Shown here: positions 1-6,532 of the stretch, piece after piece | How the letters are laid out: the number at the start of each line of letters is the position of its first letter | Numbering within the stretch: position 1 is the stretch's first letter | Origin: Knufia peltigerae | Taxonomy: Eukaryota > Ascomycota > Eurotiomycetes > Chaetothyriales > Trichomeriaceae | Length of the DNA: 14,939 nucleotides | NCBI GenBank assembly: GCA_030247855.1 | Contig: JAPDRN010000070.1 | Location: forward strand, 1 to 14,939 | Reading direction: 5' to 3' | Made by a program: the position numbers and the translations under genes | The notes under the pieces: generated by a model | What the model was told of the DNA's origin: nothing | Databases searched by the model: none | What the model saw: the letters and a program-made list of their open reading frames with translations, nothing else

Positions 1-224
1 ACAAGGCGTACGTGTCCTACCTGGAAGGCTGCACCGCGCCGATGCGTGACGAGAACCAGCTGCATGCCGCCGTGGTCGAGCTGGTGGCGCTGGAAGATGC
101 CGAGATCAAGTATTCCACCGTGCAGAACTGGTACCCGGGCGACGAGAACGGCGTCGGCGGCATCTACAACTTCGTCACCAAGCGTGCCGAATGCCGTGGC
201 GCGCGCAGCAAGGTCACCTGGACC

Positions 225-263
<39 letters not shown>

Positions 264-326
264 TCCTGCGTGCTGCTGGGCGACGACTCGGTCGGTGAGT
301 TCCACTCGGTGGCGCTGACCCATCAT

Positions 327-362
<36 letters not shown>

Positions 363-761
363 GTCGGCAAGCGCACCAAAAGCAAGATCATCAGCAAGGG
401 CATCAGCGCCGGCCGCGGCCAGAACACCTACCGCGGCCTGGTGAAGATCGACCGCAATGCCGACGGCGCGCGCAACTACACCCAGTGCGATTCGCTGCTG
501 ATCGGCAAGCAGTGTGGCGCCCACACCTTCCCCTACATCGAGGTGAAGAACCCGGGCGCCACCGTCGAGCACGAGGCCACCACCTCGAAGATCTCCGACG
601 ACCAGCTGTTCTACTGTCGCGCCCGTGGCATCAGCCAGGAAGACGCGGTGTCGATGATCGTCGACGGCTTCTGCAAGCAGGTGTTCCGCGAACTGCCGAT
701 GGAGTTCGCGGTGGAAGCCAAGAAGCTGCTGGAAGTCTCGCTGGAAGGTTCGGTGGGCTGA
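1..761 (+). CDS. sufB: SufB, Fe-S cluster assembly scaffold (3' part, 5' end outside window)
   Basis: This is the C-terminal half of SufB, the scaffold of the cytosolic SufBC2D complex on which new Fe-S clusters are built. Reading is in frame from base 3 (bases 1-2 finish a codon, probably His). About 252 residues are visible of a family length near 480-495. Seen in the sequence: YLEGCTAP near the start, the beta-helix core, TQCDSLLIGKQCGAHTFP, and the ending EHEATTSKI, DDQLFYCRARGIS, IVDGFCKQVF, LEVSLEGSVG. The Cys in TQCDS (codon 486-488) lies at the place of E. coli SufB Cys405, the persulfide/cluster residue at the SufB-SufD interface (family knowledge). sufC follows after 73 bases. No frameshift is visible. 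Confidence 0.97.
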
Positions 762-800
762 TCGCCCGCCCTGCCCTCGCACAACGCATTCTTTTTACCG

Positions 801-816
801 GCGGGCCGCGGCCCGC
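801..816. promoter_or_regulatory. 16-bp perfect GC palindrome between sufB and sufC
   Basis: GCGGGCCGCGGCCCGC is self-complementary over its whole length and sits 19 bases before the sufC start. A T-run (790-796) lies upstream, not downstream, so it does not look like a + strand terminator. It could be an mRNA hairpin that slows RNase passage or tunes the sufB:sufC ratio. Its function is inference. Confidence 0.4.
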
Positions 817-834
817 ACCACGGAAACCCCCACC

Positions 835-1599
835 ATGCTGAAGATCGAAAACCTCCACGCCCGCATCGGCGACAAGGAAATCCTCAAGGGCCTGTCCCTG
901 GAAGTGAAGCCCGGCCAGGTGCACGCCATCATGGGCCCCAACGGCGCCGGCAAGTCCACCTTGGGCAATGTCCTGGCCGGCCGTGACGGCTATGAGGTCA
1001 CCGAAGGCAGCGTGCAGTTCGAAGGCGTCGACCTGCTCGACCAGGACCCGGAAGCGCGCGCCGCTGCCGGCCTGTTCCTGGCGTTCCAGTACCCGGTGGA
1101 AATCCCCGGCGTGAACAACACCTACTTCCTGCGCGCCGCGCTGAATGCACAGCGCAAAGCACGCGGCGAGGAAGAGCTCGATTCCATGCAGTTCCTCAAG
1201 CTGGTGCGGCAGAAGCTGGCCGTGCTGCACCTGAAGGACGAACTGCTGCACCGTGGCGTCAACGAAGGCTTCTCCGGTGGCGAGAAGAAGCGCAACGAGA
1301 TCTTCCAGCTGGCCGTGCTGGAGCCGAAGCTGGCGATCCTGGACGAAACCGATTCGGGCCTGGACATCGATGCGCTGAAGAGCGTGGCCGACGGCGTCAA
1401 CGCGCTGCGCAGCGCGGACCGCTCGTTCCTGGTCATCACCCACTACCAGCGCCTGCTGGACTACATCAAGCCGGACGTGGTGCACGTGCTGGCCGATGGC
1501 CGCATCGTCAAGAGCGGCGGCCCGGAGCTGGCGCTGGAACTGGAAGCGCACGGCTATGACTTCCTGAAGGACCGGGTCGTGCCCGAGGCGGCGGTCTGA
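835..1599 (+). CDS. sufC: SufC, ABC-type ATPase of the Suf Fe-S assembly complex
   Basis: SufC (254 aa) is the soluble ATPase that binds SufB and SufD and drives the conformational change of the scaffold during cluster assembly. Visible motifs are Walker A GPNGAGKST (residues 34-42), Q-loop FQYP (Gln85), ABC signature FSGGEKKRNE (146-155), Walker B LAILDE (166-171), D-loop SGLD (174-177) and the H-loop His203 in VITHYQ. The signature with GGEKKRNE is typical of SufC rather than of transporter ATPases, and there is no membrane partner gene beside it. Length matches the family (about 250). The ATG at 835 has only a weak ribosome site (GGAA). The stop codon overlaps the sufD start by one base (TGATG), indicating translational coupling. 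Confidence 0.98.
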   Translation: MLKIENLHARIGDKEILKGLSLEVKPGQVHAIMGPNGAGKSTLGNVLAGRDGYEVTEGSVQFEGVDLLDQDPEARAAAGLFLAFQYPVEIPGVNNTYFLRAALNAQRKARGEEELDSMQFLKLVRQKLAVLHLKDELLHRGVNEGFSGGEKKRNEIFQLAVLEPKLAILDETDSGLDIDALKSVADGVNALRSADRSFLVITHYQRLLDYIKPDVVHVLADGRIVKSGGPELALELEAHGYDFLKDRVVPEAAV

Positions 1600-2861
1600 T
1601 GAGCGCCCTGCTCGATTCCATGGCCCAGGCCTTCTGCGGCAGCGATGCGCGCCGCGAAGTGCTCGACAGCGTGCTGCGCGACGGCCTGCCCGGCGCACGC
1701 AGCGAAACCTGGAAGTACACCTCGTTGCGCCAGCTGGAGCGTCGCAGCTTCGCGGCTGCTCCGCTGGCGCCGGCGCTGCTGGATGCCGCCGCGCTGGAGG
1801 ACATCCCGGCGCCGCGCCTGGTGTTCGTCAATGGCCGCCTCAACGACGCGCTGAGCGACGTGCAGGGCCTGCCGGCCGGCGTGCAGTTGGAAACGCTGTC
1901 TTCCGCACTGGCCGCTGGCGAGGATGCCGTACGCTTCCTCGGCCGCCGCTATGAGCGCAGTGACGAAGTATTCGCCCGCCTCAACGCTGCCCTCGCCGAT
2001 GAAGGCGTGGTGCTGCGCGTGGACGACGGCGTGCAGGTCGAGGCGCCGCTGCAGCTGGTGTTCGCCAGCGTCGCCGGCGACACCGATCTGGCCTGGCACC
2101 ATCGCCACCTGATCGAACTGCGTGCCGGCGCCAGCCTCGGCGTGGTCGAGCACCGCTTCAGCGTCGGTGATTCGGCGCACCTGGACAACACCGTGCTGCA
2201 CGCCCACGTCGCCCGCGATGCGGTGCTCAAGCACGCCCGCGTGCAGGCGGGCAGCGCGCGCCAGACCAGCTTCCTGCGCACCGACGCGGTACTGGCCAAG
2301 GACGCGCAGTACCACCGCGTGGACTTGGAGCTGGGTGCCGCGCTCAGCCGCCATGAACTGAACGTGCGCCTGGAAGGCGACAACGCCCAGCTGACCGCCA
2401 ATGGCGTGCTGCTCGGCAACGGCCGTCGCCACGTCGATACCCGCCTGGGCATCGACCACATCGCCCGCGACACCAGCGCCGAGCTGCAGTGGCGTGGCGT
2501 GGCGGCGAACCGCAGCCGCGTGGTGTTCCATGGCGGCATCCAGATCCGTGCCGGTGCCGATGGCACCGACGCCAACCTGTCCAACAAGAATCTGCTGCTG
2601 TCGGCCGACGCCGAAATCGATACCCAGCCGACGCTGGTGATCGACGCCGACGAAGTGAAGGCTGCACACGGTGCCACCGTCGGCCAGCTCGACGCCAACG
2701 CGCTGTTCTACCTGCGTTCGCGCGGCCTGCCGCAGGCCCAGGCGCAGGCGCTGCTGAGCGCCGCGTTCTGCCACGAGCCGCTGAAGGTGCTGCCGGAAGC
2801 GCTGCGCGAGCAGCTGGCACGTCGCTTGGACAAGGCACTGGCTGAGGCGGGCGTGGCATGA
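1599..2861 (+). CDS. sufD: SufD, Fe-S cluster assembly protein
   Basis: SufD (420 aa) is the SufB paralogue that forms the SufB-SufD heterodimer of the SufBC2D scaffold and is needed for iron acquisition in cluster building. The first ~130 residues are the helical, weakly conserved SufD N-terminus (SETWKYTSLRQLERR near 27-41). The rest is the SufBD beta-helix core, ending in ADEVKAAHGATVGQLDANALFYLRSRGL and a helical tail. His357 in KAAHGATVGQ is at the position of E. coli SufD His360, which faces the SufB cysteine (family knowledge). The start ATG shares one base with the sufC stop. The end overlaps the sufS start by four bases (ATGA). Length fits the family (about 420). Confidence 0.97.
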   Translation: MSALLDSMAQAFCGSDARREVLDSVLRDGLPGARSETWKYTSLRQLERRSFAAAPLAPALLDAAALEDIPAPRLVFVNGRLNDALSDVQGLPAGVQLETLSSALAAGEDAVRFLGRRYERSDEVFARLNAALADEGVVLRVDDGVQVEAPLQLVFASVAGDTDLAWHHRHLIELRAGASLGVVEHRFSVGDSAHLDNTVLHAHVARDAVLKHARVQAGSARQTSFLRTDAVLAKDAQYHRVDLELGAALSRHELNVRLEGDNAQLTANGVLLGNGRRHVDTRLGIDHIARDTSAELQWRGVAANRSRVVFHGGIQIRAGADGTDANLSNKNLLLSADAEIDTQPTLVIDADEVKAAHGATVGQLDANALFYLRSRGLPQAQAQALLSAAFCHEPLKVLPEALREQLARRLDKALAEAGVA

Positions 2862-4114
2862 ACCTGTCCACCTCGCGACCGATCGAAGCGCCTGCCGATG
2901 CCCCCGACTGGGCGCGCGTGCGCCTGGACTTCCCGCTGCTGATGCGCGAAGTGCACGGCAAGCCGCTGGTCTATTTCGACAATGCCAACACCGGCCAGAA
3001 GCCGGTGCAGGTGATCGGCGCGGTGGACGAGTTCTACCGCCGCTACAACGCCAACGTCAGCCGTGCGGTGCACGCGCTGGGTACCGAGGCCACCGACGCC
3101 TACGAGGGCGCGCGCAACAAGCTGGCCCGTTTCCTCAACGTGCGCAGCAACGACCTGGTGCTGTGCAGCGGCACCACCTTCGCGATCAATCTCGTTGCGT
3201 ACTCCTGGGCCCTGCCGCGGCTGAAGGCCGGCGACGTGATCCTGGTTTCGCGCATGGAGCACCACGCCAACATCGTGCCGTGGCAGCTGGTGGCCCAGCG
3301 CACCGGCGCGACCATCCGCGTGGCCGAGATCACCCCCGACGGCGCGCTGGACCTGGACGCGCTGCGCGCGGCGATGACCCCCGAGGTCAAGCTGCTGGCC
3401 GTGGCCCACGTCTCCAACGTGCTCGGCACCATCAACCCGGTGCGCGAGATCTGCCGCGAAGCCCGCAAGCGCGGCATCGTCACCGTGGTCGACGGCTCGC
3501 AGGCCGCACCGCACCGCAAGGTCGATGTCACCGCCATCGGCTGCGACTTCTACGCCATCACCGGCCACAAGATGTGCGGCCCGACCGGCACTGGTGCGCT
3601 GTGGGCCCGTCGCGAGCACCTGGACGCGATGCCGCCGTTCCTGGGCGGCGGAGAGATGATCAAGGAAGTCAGCTTCGACGGCACCGTGTTCAACGACGCC
3701 CCGCACAAGTTCGAAGCCGGCACGCCCAACATCGCCGGCTTCATCGGCCTGGGCGTGGCCGCCGACTATCTGCAGAACGTCGGCCTGGACCATGTGGAAG
3801 CGCGCGAAGCCGAGCTGCTGGCGCACTTCACCGAAGAGCTGCGCCGGGTCGATGGCCTGCGCATCATCGGCGAGGCACCGGAGAAGGCCGCAGTGGTGTC
3901 GTTCCTGATCGACGGCGCGCACGCGCACGACCTGGCCACGCTGCTGGATTTGGAAGGCGTGGCCGTGCGTTCCGGCCAGCACTGCGCGCATCCGCTGCTG
4001 CAGTACTACGGCGTGGCGGCGACCTGCCGTGCCTCGCTTGCGTTCTACAACACGCACGAAGAGATCGAGCGGTTCATGACCGCGTTGACGAAGGTGCGGA
4101 AGTTGCTGGGCTGA
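2858..4114 (+). CDS. sufS: SufS, group II PLP-dependent cysteine desulfurase
   Basis: SufS (418 aa) takes sulfur from L-cysteine as an enzyme persulfide and hands it to the Suf scaffold, usually through SufE/SufU. Seen: the aminotransferase class V fold, MEHHANIVPW with the PLP-stacking His (residues 133-142), VDGSQAAPH with Asp222, ITGHKMCGPTGTG with the Schiff-base Lys238, and RSGQHCAHPLLQ with catalytic Cys376 placed as in group II (SufS/CsdA) enzymes. RASLAFYNT at 391-399 is the usual C-terminal signature. The start overlaps the sufD stop (ATGA), with GAGG 10 bases before it. No sufE or sufU gene follows: after the stop come only 10 bases and then a REP hairpin. It ends the recognisable suf block in the window. 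Confidence 0.98.
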   Translation: MNLSTSRPIEAPADAPDWARVRLDFPLLMREVHGKPLVYFDNANTGQKPVQVIGAVDEFYRRYNANVSRAVHALGTEATDAYEGARNKLARFLNVRSNDLVLCSGTTFAINLVAYSWALPRLKAGDVILVSRMEHHANIVPWQLVAQRTGATIRVAEITPDGALDLDALRAAMTPEVKLLAVAHVSNVLGTINPVREICREARKRGIVTVVDGSQAAPHRKVDVTAIGCDFYAITGHKMCGPTGTGALWARREHLDAMPPFLGGGEMIKEVSFDGTVFNDAPHKFEAGTPNIAGFIGLGVAADYLQNVGLDHVEAREAELLAHFTEELRRVDGLRIIGEAPEKAAVVSFLIDGAHAHDLATLLDLEGVAVRSGQHCAHPLLQYYGVAATCRASLAFYNTHEEIERFMTALTKVRKLLG

Positions 4115-4124
4115 GCCCTCAGCC

Positions 4125-4162
4125 GGGGTCAGAGCCCTTTGCTCGCAAAGGGATCCGACCCC
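4125..4162 (+). repeat. REP hairpin 1 (asymmetric arms), directly behind sufS
   Basis: A 38-base imperfect inverted repeat starting GGGGTCAGAGCCCTTTGC and ending GCAAAGGGATCCGACCCC, with a tiny CTCG-type loop. The arms differ at AGAG versus GGAT, giving a small internal bulge. It lies 10 bases after the sufS stop and is tandem with REP 2, 16 bases away. Such REP doublets behind operons often protect or terminate mRNA (family knowledge). A role here is inference. Confidence 0.85.
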
Positions 4163-4178
4163 AGCAGAGCGGCAGACC

Positions 4179-4219
4179 GGGGTCAGAGCCCTTTCGCACC
4201 GCGAAAGGGCTCTGACCCC
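4179..4219 (+). repeat. REP hairpin 2 (perfectly symmetric), overlapping the transposase 3' end
   Basis: A perfect inverted repeat: the 19-base arm GGGGTCAGAGCCCTTTCGC (4179-4197), loop ACC, and the exact complementary arm (4201-4219). Unlike REP 1 and REP 3, both arms carry the AGAGCCC variant. Read on the minus strand it supplies the last 11 codons and the TGA stop of the RAYT gene. Confidence 0.9.
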
Positions 4220-4833
4220 ATCAGCTTCCCAGCGCACCGCCGCTGCGACTGCAGCGCTCCACGTATCTCCGCCAGATCACCCGCAGGAATACCCTGCTCG
4301 ATGAACTCGGCGTAGCGCCTGCGCCGCTCATCCACTTCAGCCGCAATCAACTCGAACGCCGAATGCGGCACGAGAAGTGCATTCGTCCTGCCCTCCGCGT
4401 TTGCCCGATAGCTCGACCAGCGATAGTCCCCGGGATGCTTCACCATCCCTGCACGAACGGGATTGAGTTCGATATAGCGCTGGCAGGCAAGCAGGTAGCG
4501 ATCCGTGACCACCAGCGTCGAGTGAAAGCGCCCCTCCCACAGAGTTCCCGTGCGGCCGTGCCGATCATTCACACGGCGCACGTAGGCACGATTTACCGCC
4601 TGCATCATCCGCGACAGCCCGCCGGAAGCATCGGGCGTGACCAGCATATGGATATGGTTGTTCATCAACACATAGGCGTGGACCCGGCATTGCTGCTGGT
4701 CTGCGTGATGACACAGCAGGCGCAGATAGGCGACCCGGTCGCCATCAGCGAGGAACACTACTTGGCGATTGTTGCCACGCTGGACCACATGTTGCGGGTA
4801 GCCCGGTGCATCGATGCGACGCGGCCTGGGCAT
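4183..4833 (-). CDS. REP-associated tyrosine transposase (RAYT, Y1/HUH family, IS200-like)
   Basis: A 216-aa single-strand DNA transposase of the Y1 HUH class, thought to recognise and move or copy REP hairpins (family knowledge). Seen: the N-terminal PRPRRIDAPGYPQHVVQRGNN typical of RAYTs, the metal-binding HUH motif His60-Ile-His62 in MNNHIHMLV, the probable nucleophile Tyr120 in RYIELNPVRAG, and RWSSYRAN at 138-144. The start ATG (4831-4833) has GGAG 6 bases upstream. REP hairpins of one family flank it on both sides, which is the standard RAYT layout. Its last 11 residues (GSEPFRGAKGL) and stop codon are translated from REP 2, so the natural C-terminus was probably altered when the repeat landed or grew there. 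All key residues are intact and it looks functional. Confidence 0.93.
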   Translation of the reverse strand: MPRPRRIDAPGYPQHVVQRGNNRQVVFLADGDRVAYLRLLCHHADQQQCRVHAYVLMNNHIHMLVTPDASGGLSRMMQAVNRAYVRRVNDRHGRTGTLWEGRFHSTLVVTDRYLLACQRYIELNPVRAGMVKHPGDYRWSSYRANAEGRTNALLVPHSAFELIAAEVDERRRRYAEFIEQGIPAGDLAEIRGALQSQRRCAGKLMGSEPFRGAKGL

Positions 4834-4852
4834 GAGCGTCTCCGGAAGCCAA

Positions 4853-4893
4853 GGGGTCAGAGCCCTTCTGCGCCGCAGAAGGGATCCGACCCC
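4853..4893 (+). repeat. REP hairpin 3 (asymmetric arms), upstream of the transposase
   Basis: A 41-base imperfect inverted repeat from GGGGTCAGAGCCCTTCTGC to GCAGAAGGGATCCGACCCC, in the same orientation and with the same arm asymmetry as REP 1. It lies 19 bases before the RAYT start and 47 bases before the acetyltransferase start, so it separates two divergent genes. Confidence 0.87.
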
Positions 4894-4906
4894 GGCAATC
4901 CCCCAT

Positions 4907-4934
4907 TTGCGCCTGCCCCCACCCCACCTAAAAT
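4907..4934 (+). promoter_or_regulatory. Putative leaderless promoter of the GNAT gene
   Basis: A good -10 hexamer TAAAAT (4929-4934) ends 6 bases before the ATG at 4941, so transcription would start at or next to the ATG. A weak -35 (TTGCGC, 4907-4912) is 16 bases upstream. No Shine-Dalgarno precedes the ATG (CTAAAATGCCCCC), which supports a leaderless mRNA. Confidence 0.5.
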
Positions 4935-4940
4935 GCCCCC

Positions 4941-5480
4941 ATGAGCACCCTGACCTTCCGCGCCGCCACGTCGGCCGACATCCCCGCCCTGATCACCCTG
5001 GTCACCTCGGCCTACCGTGGCGACGCCAGCCGCGTCGGCTGGACCACCGAAGCCGACCTGCTGGACGGCGCCCGCGTCGATGCCGAAGGCATCCAGGGCG
5101 ACCTGGACCGTCCGCGATCGACCATCCTGCTGGCCGAACGCGACGGCCAGCTGGTGGCCTGCGCCCACGTCGCCGATGCTGACGGCAAGGGCTACTTCGG
5201 CATGTTCTCGGTTGATCCGGCCCAGCAGGGCGGCGGCGTCGGCAAGCAGTTGATGGACGCCGCCGAAGCCCATGCCGCGCAGGAATGGAACGTGCCGGTG
5301 ATGCAGATGACGGTGATCGACGTGCGCGACGAACTGATCGCCTTCTACGAGCGCCGCGGCTACCAGCGCACCGGCATCAAGAAACCGTTCCCGTATGGCG
5401 ACGAACGCTTCGGCATCCCCAAGCGCGACGACCTGCGCTTCGAGATCCTGGAAAAGCCGCTGGCCGGAGCCACCGCGTGA
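4941..5480 (+). CDS. GNAT-family N-acetyltransferase
   Basis: A 179-aa cytosolic acetyl-CoA-dependent acetyltransferase; the substrate cannot be read from the sequence. Seen: N-terminal beta1-alpha1 (LTFRAATSADIPALITLV), motif A GMFSVDPAQQGGGVGKQLM with the QxxGxG-type pyrophosphate loop (about residues 92-110), and motif B LIAFYERRGYQRTGI near 134-148. A C-terminal extension (PFPYGDERFGIPKRDDLRFEILEK) is found in one GNAT subgroup. The ATG lies 6 bases after a TAAAAT -10 element with no ribosome site. The stop overlaps the GTG of the Rieske gene by four bases, so the two are co-translated. Its position behind suf, with only the RAYT island between, suggests an original link to that operon (inference). 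Confidence 0.9.
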   Translation: MSTLTFRAATSADIPALITLVTSAYRGDASRVGWTTEADLLDGARVDAEGIQGDLDRPRSTILLAERDGQLVACAHVADADGKGYFGMFSVDPAQQGGGVGKQLMDAAEAHAAQEWNVPVMQMTVIDVRDELIAFYERRGYQRTGIKKPFPYGDERFGIPKRDDLRFEILEKPLAGATA

Positions 5481-5809
5481 GCGAGGCCTGGACCTTTGTC
5501 TGCGCCGGCGCCGACCTGCTGCCGGGCGAAATGAAGAGCGTGTTCGATGAAGTGACCGGTACGCCGATCGTGGTGTTCAACCTCGACGGCGAACTGTACG
5601 CGCTGGAAGACCAGTGCACGCATGAGGAATTCGAGCTGTCCTCGGGTGAGTTCAATACCGCCGAAGGCAGCGTCGAATGCGTGCTGCATGGCGCGCGCTT
5701 TGATGTGCGTGATGGCCGCGCCCTGTGTGCGCCGGCCTATACCGCGGTGCCGAAGTTTCCGGTGAAGCGCGAGCACGACGCGGTGTGGACGCGCGACGAC
5801 CGCGATTGA
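5477..5809 (+). CDS. Small Rieske-type [2Fe-2S] ferredoxin
   Basis: A 110-aa soluble Rieske protein, like the ferredoxin components of ring-hydroxylating dioxygenases, here without any oxygenase gene. The cluster ligands are Cys47-X-His49 (DQCTHEEF) and Cys68-X2-His71 (ECVLHGARFD). The rest shows the standard fold (VVFNLDGELYALEDQ; GRALCAPAYTAVPKFPVK). The start chosen is the GTG at 5477, which overlaps the acetyltransferase stop (GTGA) and has GGAG 7 bases upstream; a later in-frame ATG would cut off the first strand. Similar small Rieske proteins occur near suf genes in many bacteria. It could donate electrons during cluster assembly or simply be a Suf client (inference). Confidence 0.92.
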   Translation: MSEAWTFVCAGADLLPGEMKSVFDEVTGTPIVVFNLDGELYALEDQCTHEEFELSSGEFNTAEGSVECVLHGARFDVRDGRALCAPAYTAVPKFPVKREHDAVWTRDDRD

Positions 5810-5819
5810 GGCCCAAGGC

Positions 5820-5842
5820 ATCCACCCATGGGGTGGATCTAC
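5820..5842 (-). repeat. SMAG element (GTAG hairpin) 1
   Basis: Stem ATCCACCC (5820-5827), loop ATG, complementary stem GGGTGGAT (5831-5838) and CTAC (5839-5842), i.e. GTAG followed by an 8-bp hairpin on the minus strand. This fits the SMAG repeats of S. maltophilia. It lies 10 bases after the Rieske gene stop. Confidence 0.85.
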
Positions 5843-5904
5843 TGAAGCGCCCTGAAGAGCCTCCCAGGGCCTTTCCTGGCCATTCAGAAAACTCGCGGCA
5901 CAGC

Positions 5905-5923
5905 GTACATGCGAATCATTATC
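5905..5923. promoter_or_regulatory. Fur box 1, upstream of the piuA unit
   Basis: GTACATGCGAATCATTATC matches the 19-base Fur consensus GATAATGATAATCATTATC at 14 positions, including the unbroken right half AATCATTATC. It overlaps the likely -35 (ATGCGA, 5909-5914) of a promoter with -10 TATTCT (5932-5937, 17-base spacer). Fur-Fe(II) binding here would block RNA polymerase. Confidence 0.8.
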
Positions 5924-5926
5924 GTT

Positions 5927-5947
5927 GATGTTATTCTACGTAACATC
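5927..5947. promoter_or_regulatory. Inverted repeat over the likely -10 of the piuA-unit promoter
   Basis: GATGTTA (5927-5933) and TAACATC (5941-5947) form a perfect 7-bp dyad with a 7-base spacer, starting 3 bases after the Fur box and covering the putative -10. The geometry is that of an operator for a second dimeric regulator. No regulator gene is in the window, so its identity is unknown. Confidence 0.4.
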
Positions 5948-5970
5948 TTCGTAACGCCCCCGCCTGCGCC

Positions 5971-6378
5971 ATGGCTTCGTCCGCGCCCACCGCCACGCTG
6001 TGCCAGCTCGCCCGTCAGGGGTGGCCGCTGCTCGTGGCCGCACTGCTGACGCTGCTGCTGGGCTGGTCGGCGCTGCACGAAGGACGCGGCGGTGGCCACG
6101 CCGCCAACGCGGGCTGGCAGGCGCATCTGCACGATATCGAGCAGGTCGCTCCGCTGCCGGCCCCTTCCGGCGACGAATGCCCACACCACGCCGCCCCCGC
6201 CCCGGAACCTCCGGTGGATGGTGAAGGCGGCACGCCCTGCGCCGGCACTGCGCCGCCGCGTACTGCGCTGGTGGCCCACATCCCGTTGTGGCACTCCGAT
6301 GCCCTGCGCTGGCAGCTGCACGACCCCTCGCTGCGTCTGAATCCCGGCCACGCACCTCCGGCACCGCTCGCCATCTGA
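5971..6378 (+). CDS. Small His/Pro-rich membrane-anchored protein ahead of piuA, unknown function
   Basis: A 135-aa protein I do not recognise. It has a short cytosolic N-terminus, one hydrophobic segment (about residues 17-35, GWPLLVAALLTLLLGWSAL) that is a signal anchor or uncleaved signal peptide, and then a periplasmic part rich in His, Pro and Ala. The latter includes DECPHHAAP, a second Cys (TPCAG) and the end NPGHAPPAPLAI. The Cys/His content and the APP ending recall the DUF2946-type small proteins that precede TonB receptors in pseudomonads, but this is only a resemblance. GC3 bias is strong, supporting a real gene. ATG 5971 is the only start after the in-frame stop at 5941; no clear ribosome site is seen. 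It sits 47 bases after a Fur box and 154 before piuA, so iron regulation and a role with the receptor are likely (inference). Confidence 0.65.
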   Translation: MASSAPTATLCQLARQGWPLLVAALLTLLLGWSALHEGRGGGHAANAGWQAHLHDIEQVAPLPAPSGDECPHHAAPAPEPPVDGEGGTPCAGTAPPRTALVAHIPLWHSDALRWQLHDPSLRLNPGHAPPAPLAI

Positions 6379-6422
6379 GGCGTCCTGCGGCCGTTGCCGT
6401 GCGCCTGATTGCGTTTCCGGCC

Positions 6423-6445
6423 AGCCGAGCATGGCTCGGCTCTAC
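6423..6445 (-). repeat. SMAG element 2, in the leader of piuA
   Basis: Stem AGCCGAGC (6423-6430), loop ATG, stem GCTCGGCT (6434-6441) and CTAC (6442-6445). It lies between the small upstream gene and piuA, in the transcribed leader. The ATG in its loop is in frame with piuA but should not be taken as the start. Confidence 0.82.
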
Positions 6446-6532
6446 AGAACCCACCTCCTGCCTGCCGCCGCGCGCCCAGCCGTGCTGGCCGGCCCTCGCT
6501 CATTCCCTATCCAAGCCATCGCCAACCTACCC

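Noticed and set aside
2708..4237. A 509-codon minus-strand open frame opposite sufS
   Set aside because: Antisense shadow of a clearly coding gene; it also runs through the REP hairpins.
4363..4944. A 193-codon plus-strand open frame across the transposase gene
   Set aside because: Antisense to the RAYT, which has HUH, Tyr and start-site evidence; the frame continues through REP 3 into the acetyltransferase leader.
5477..5809. Rieske protein as part of a ring-hydroxylating dioxygenase
   Set aside because: No oxygenase or reductase subunit gene is nearby; the neighbours are an acetyltransferase and suf.
6431..6532. Longer N-terminus for PiuA
   Set aside because: The ATG is in a SMAG hairpin loop and the extension would block the signal peptide.
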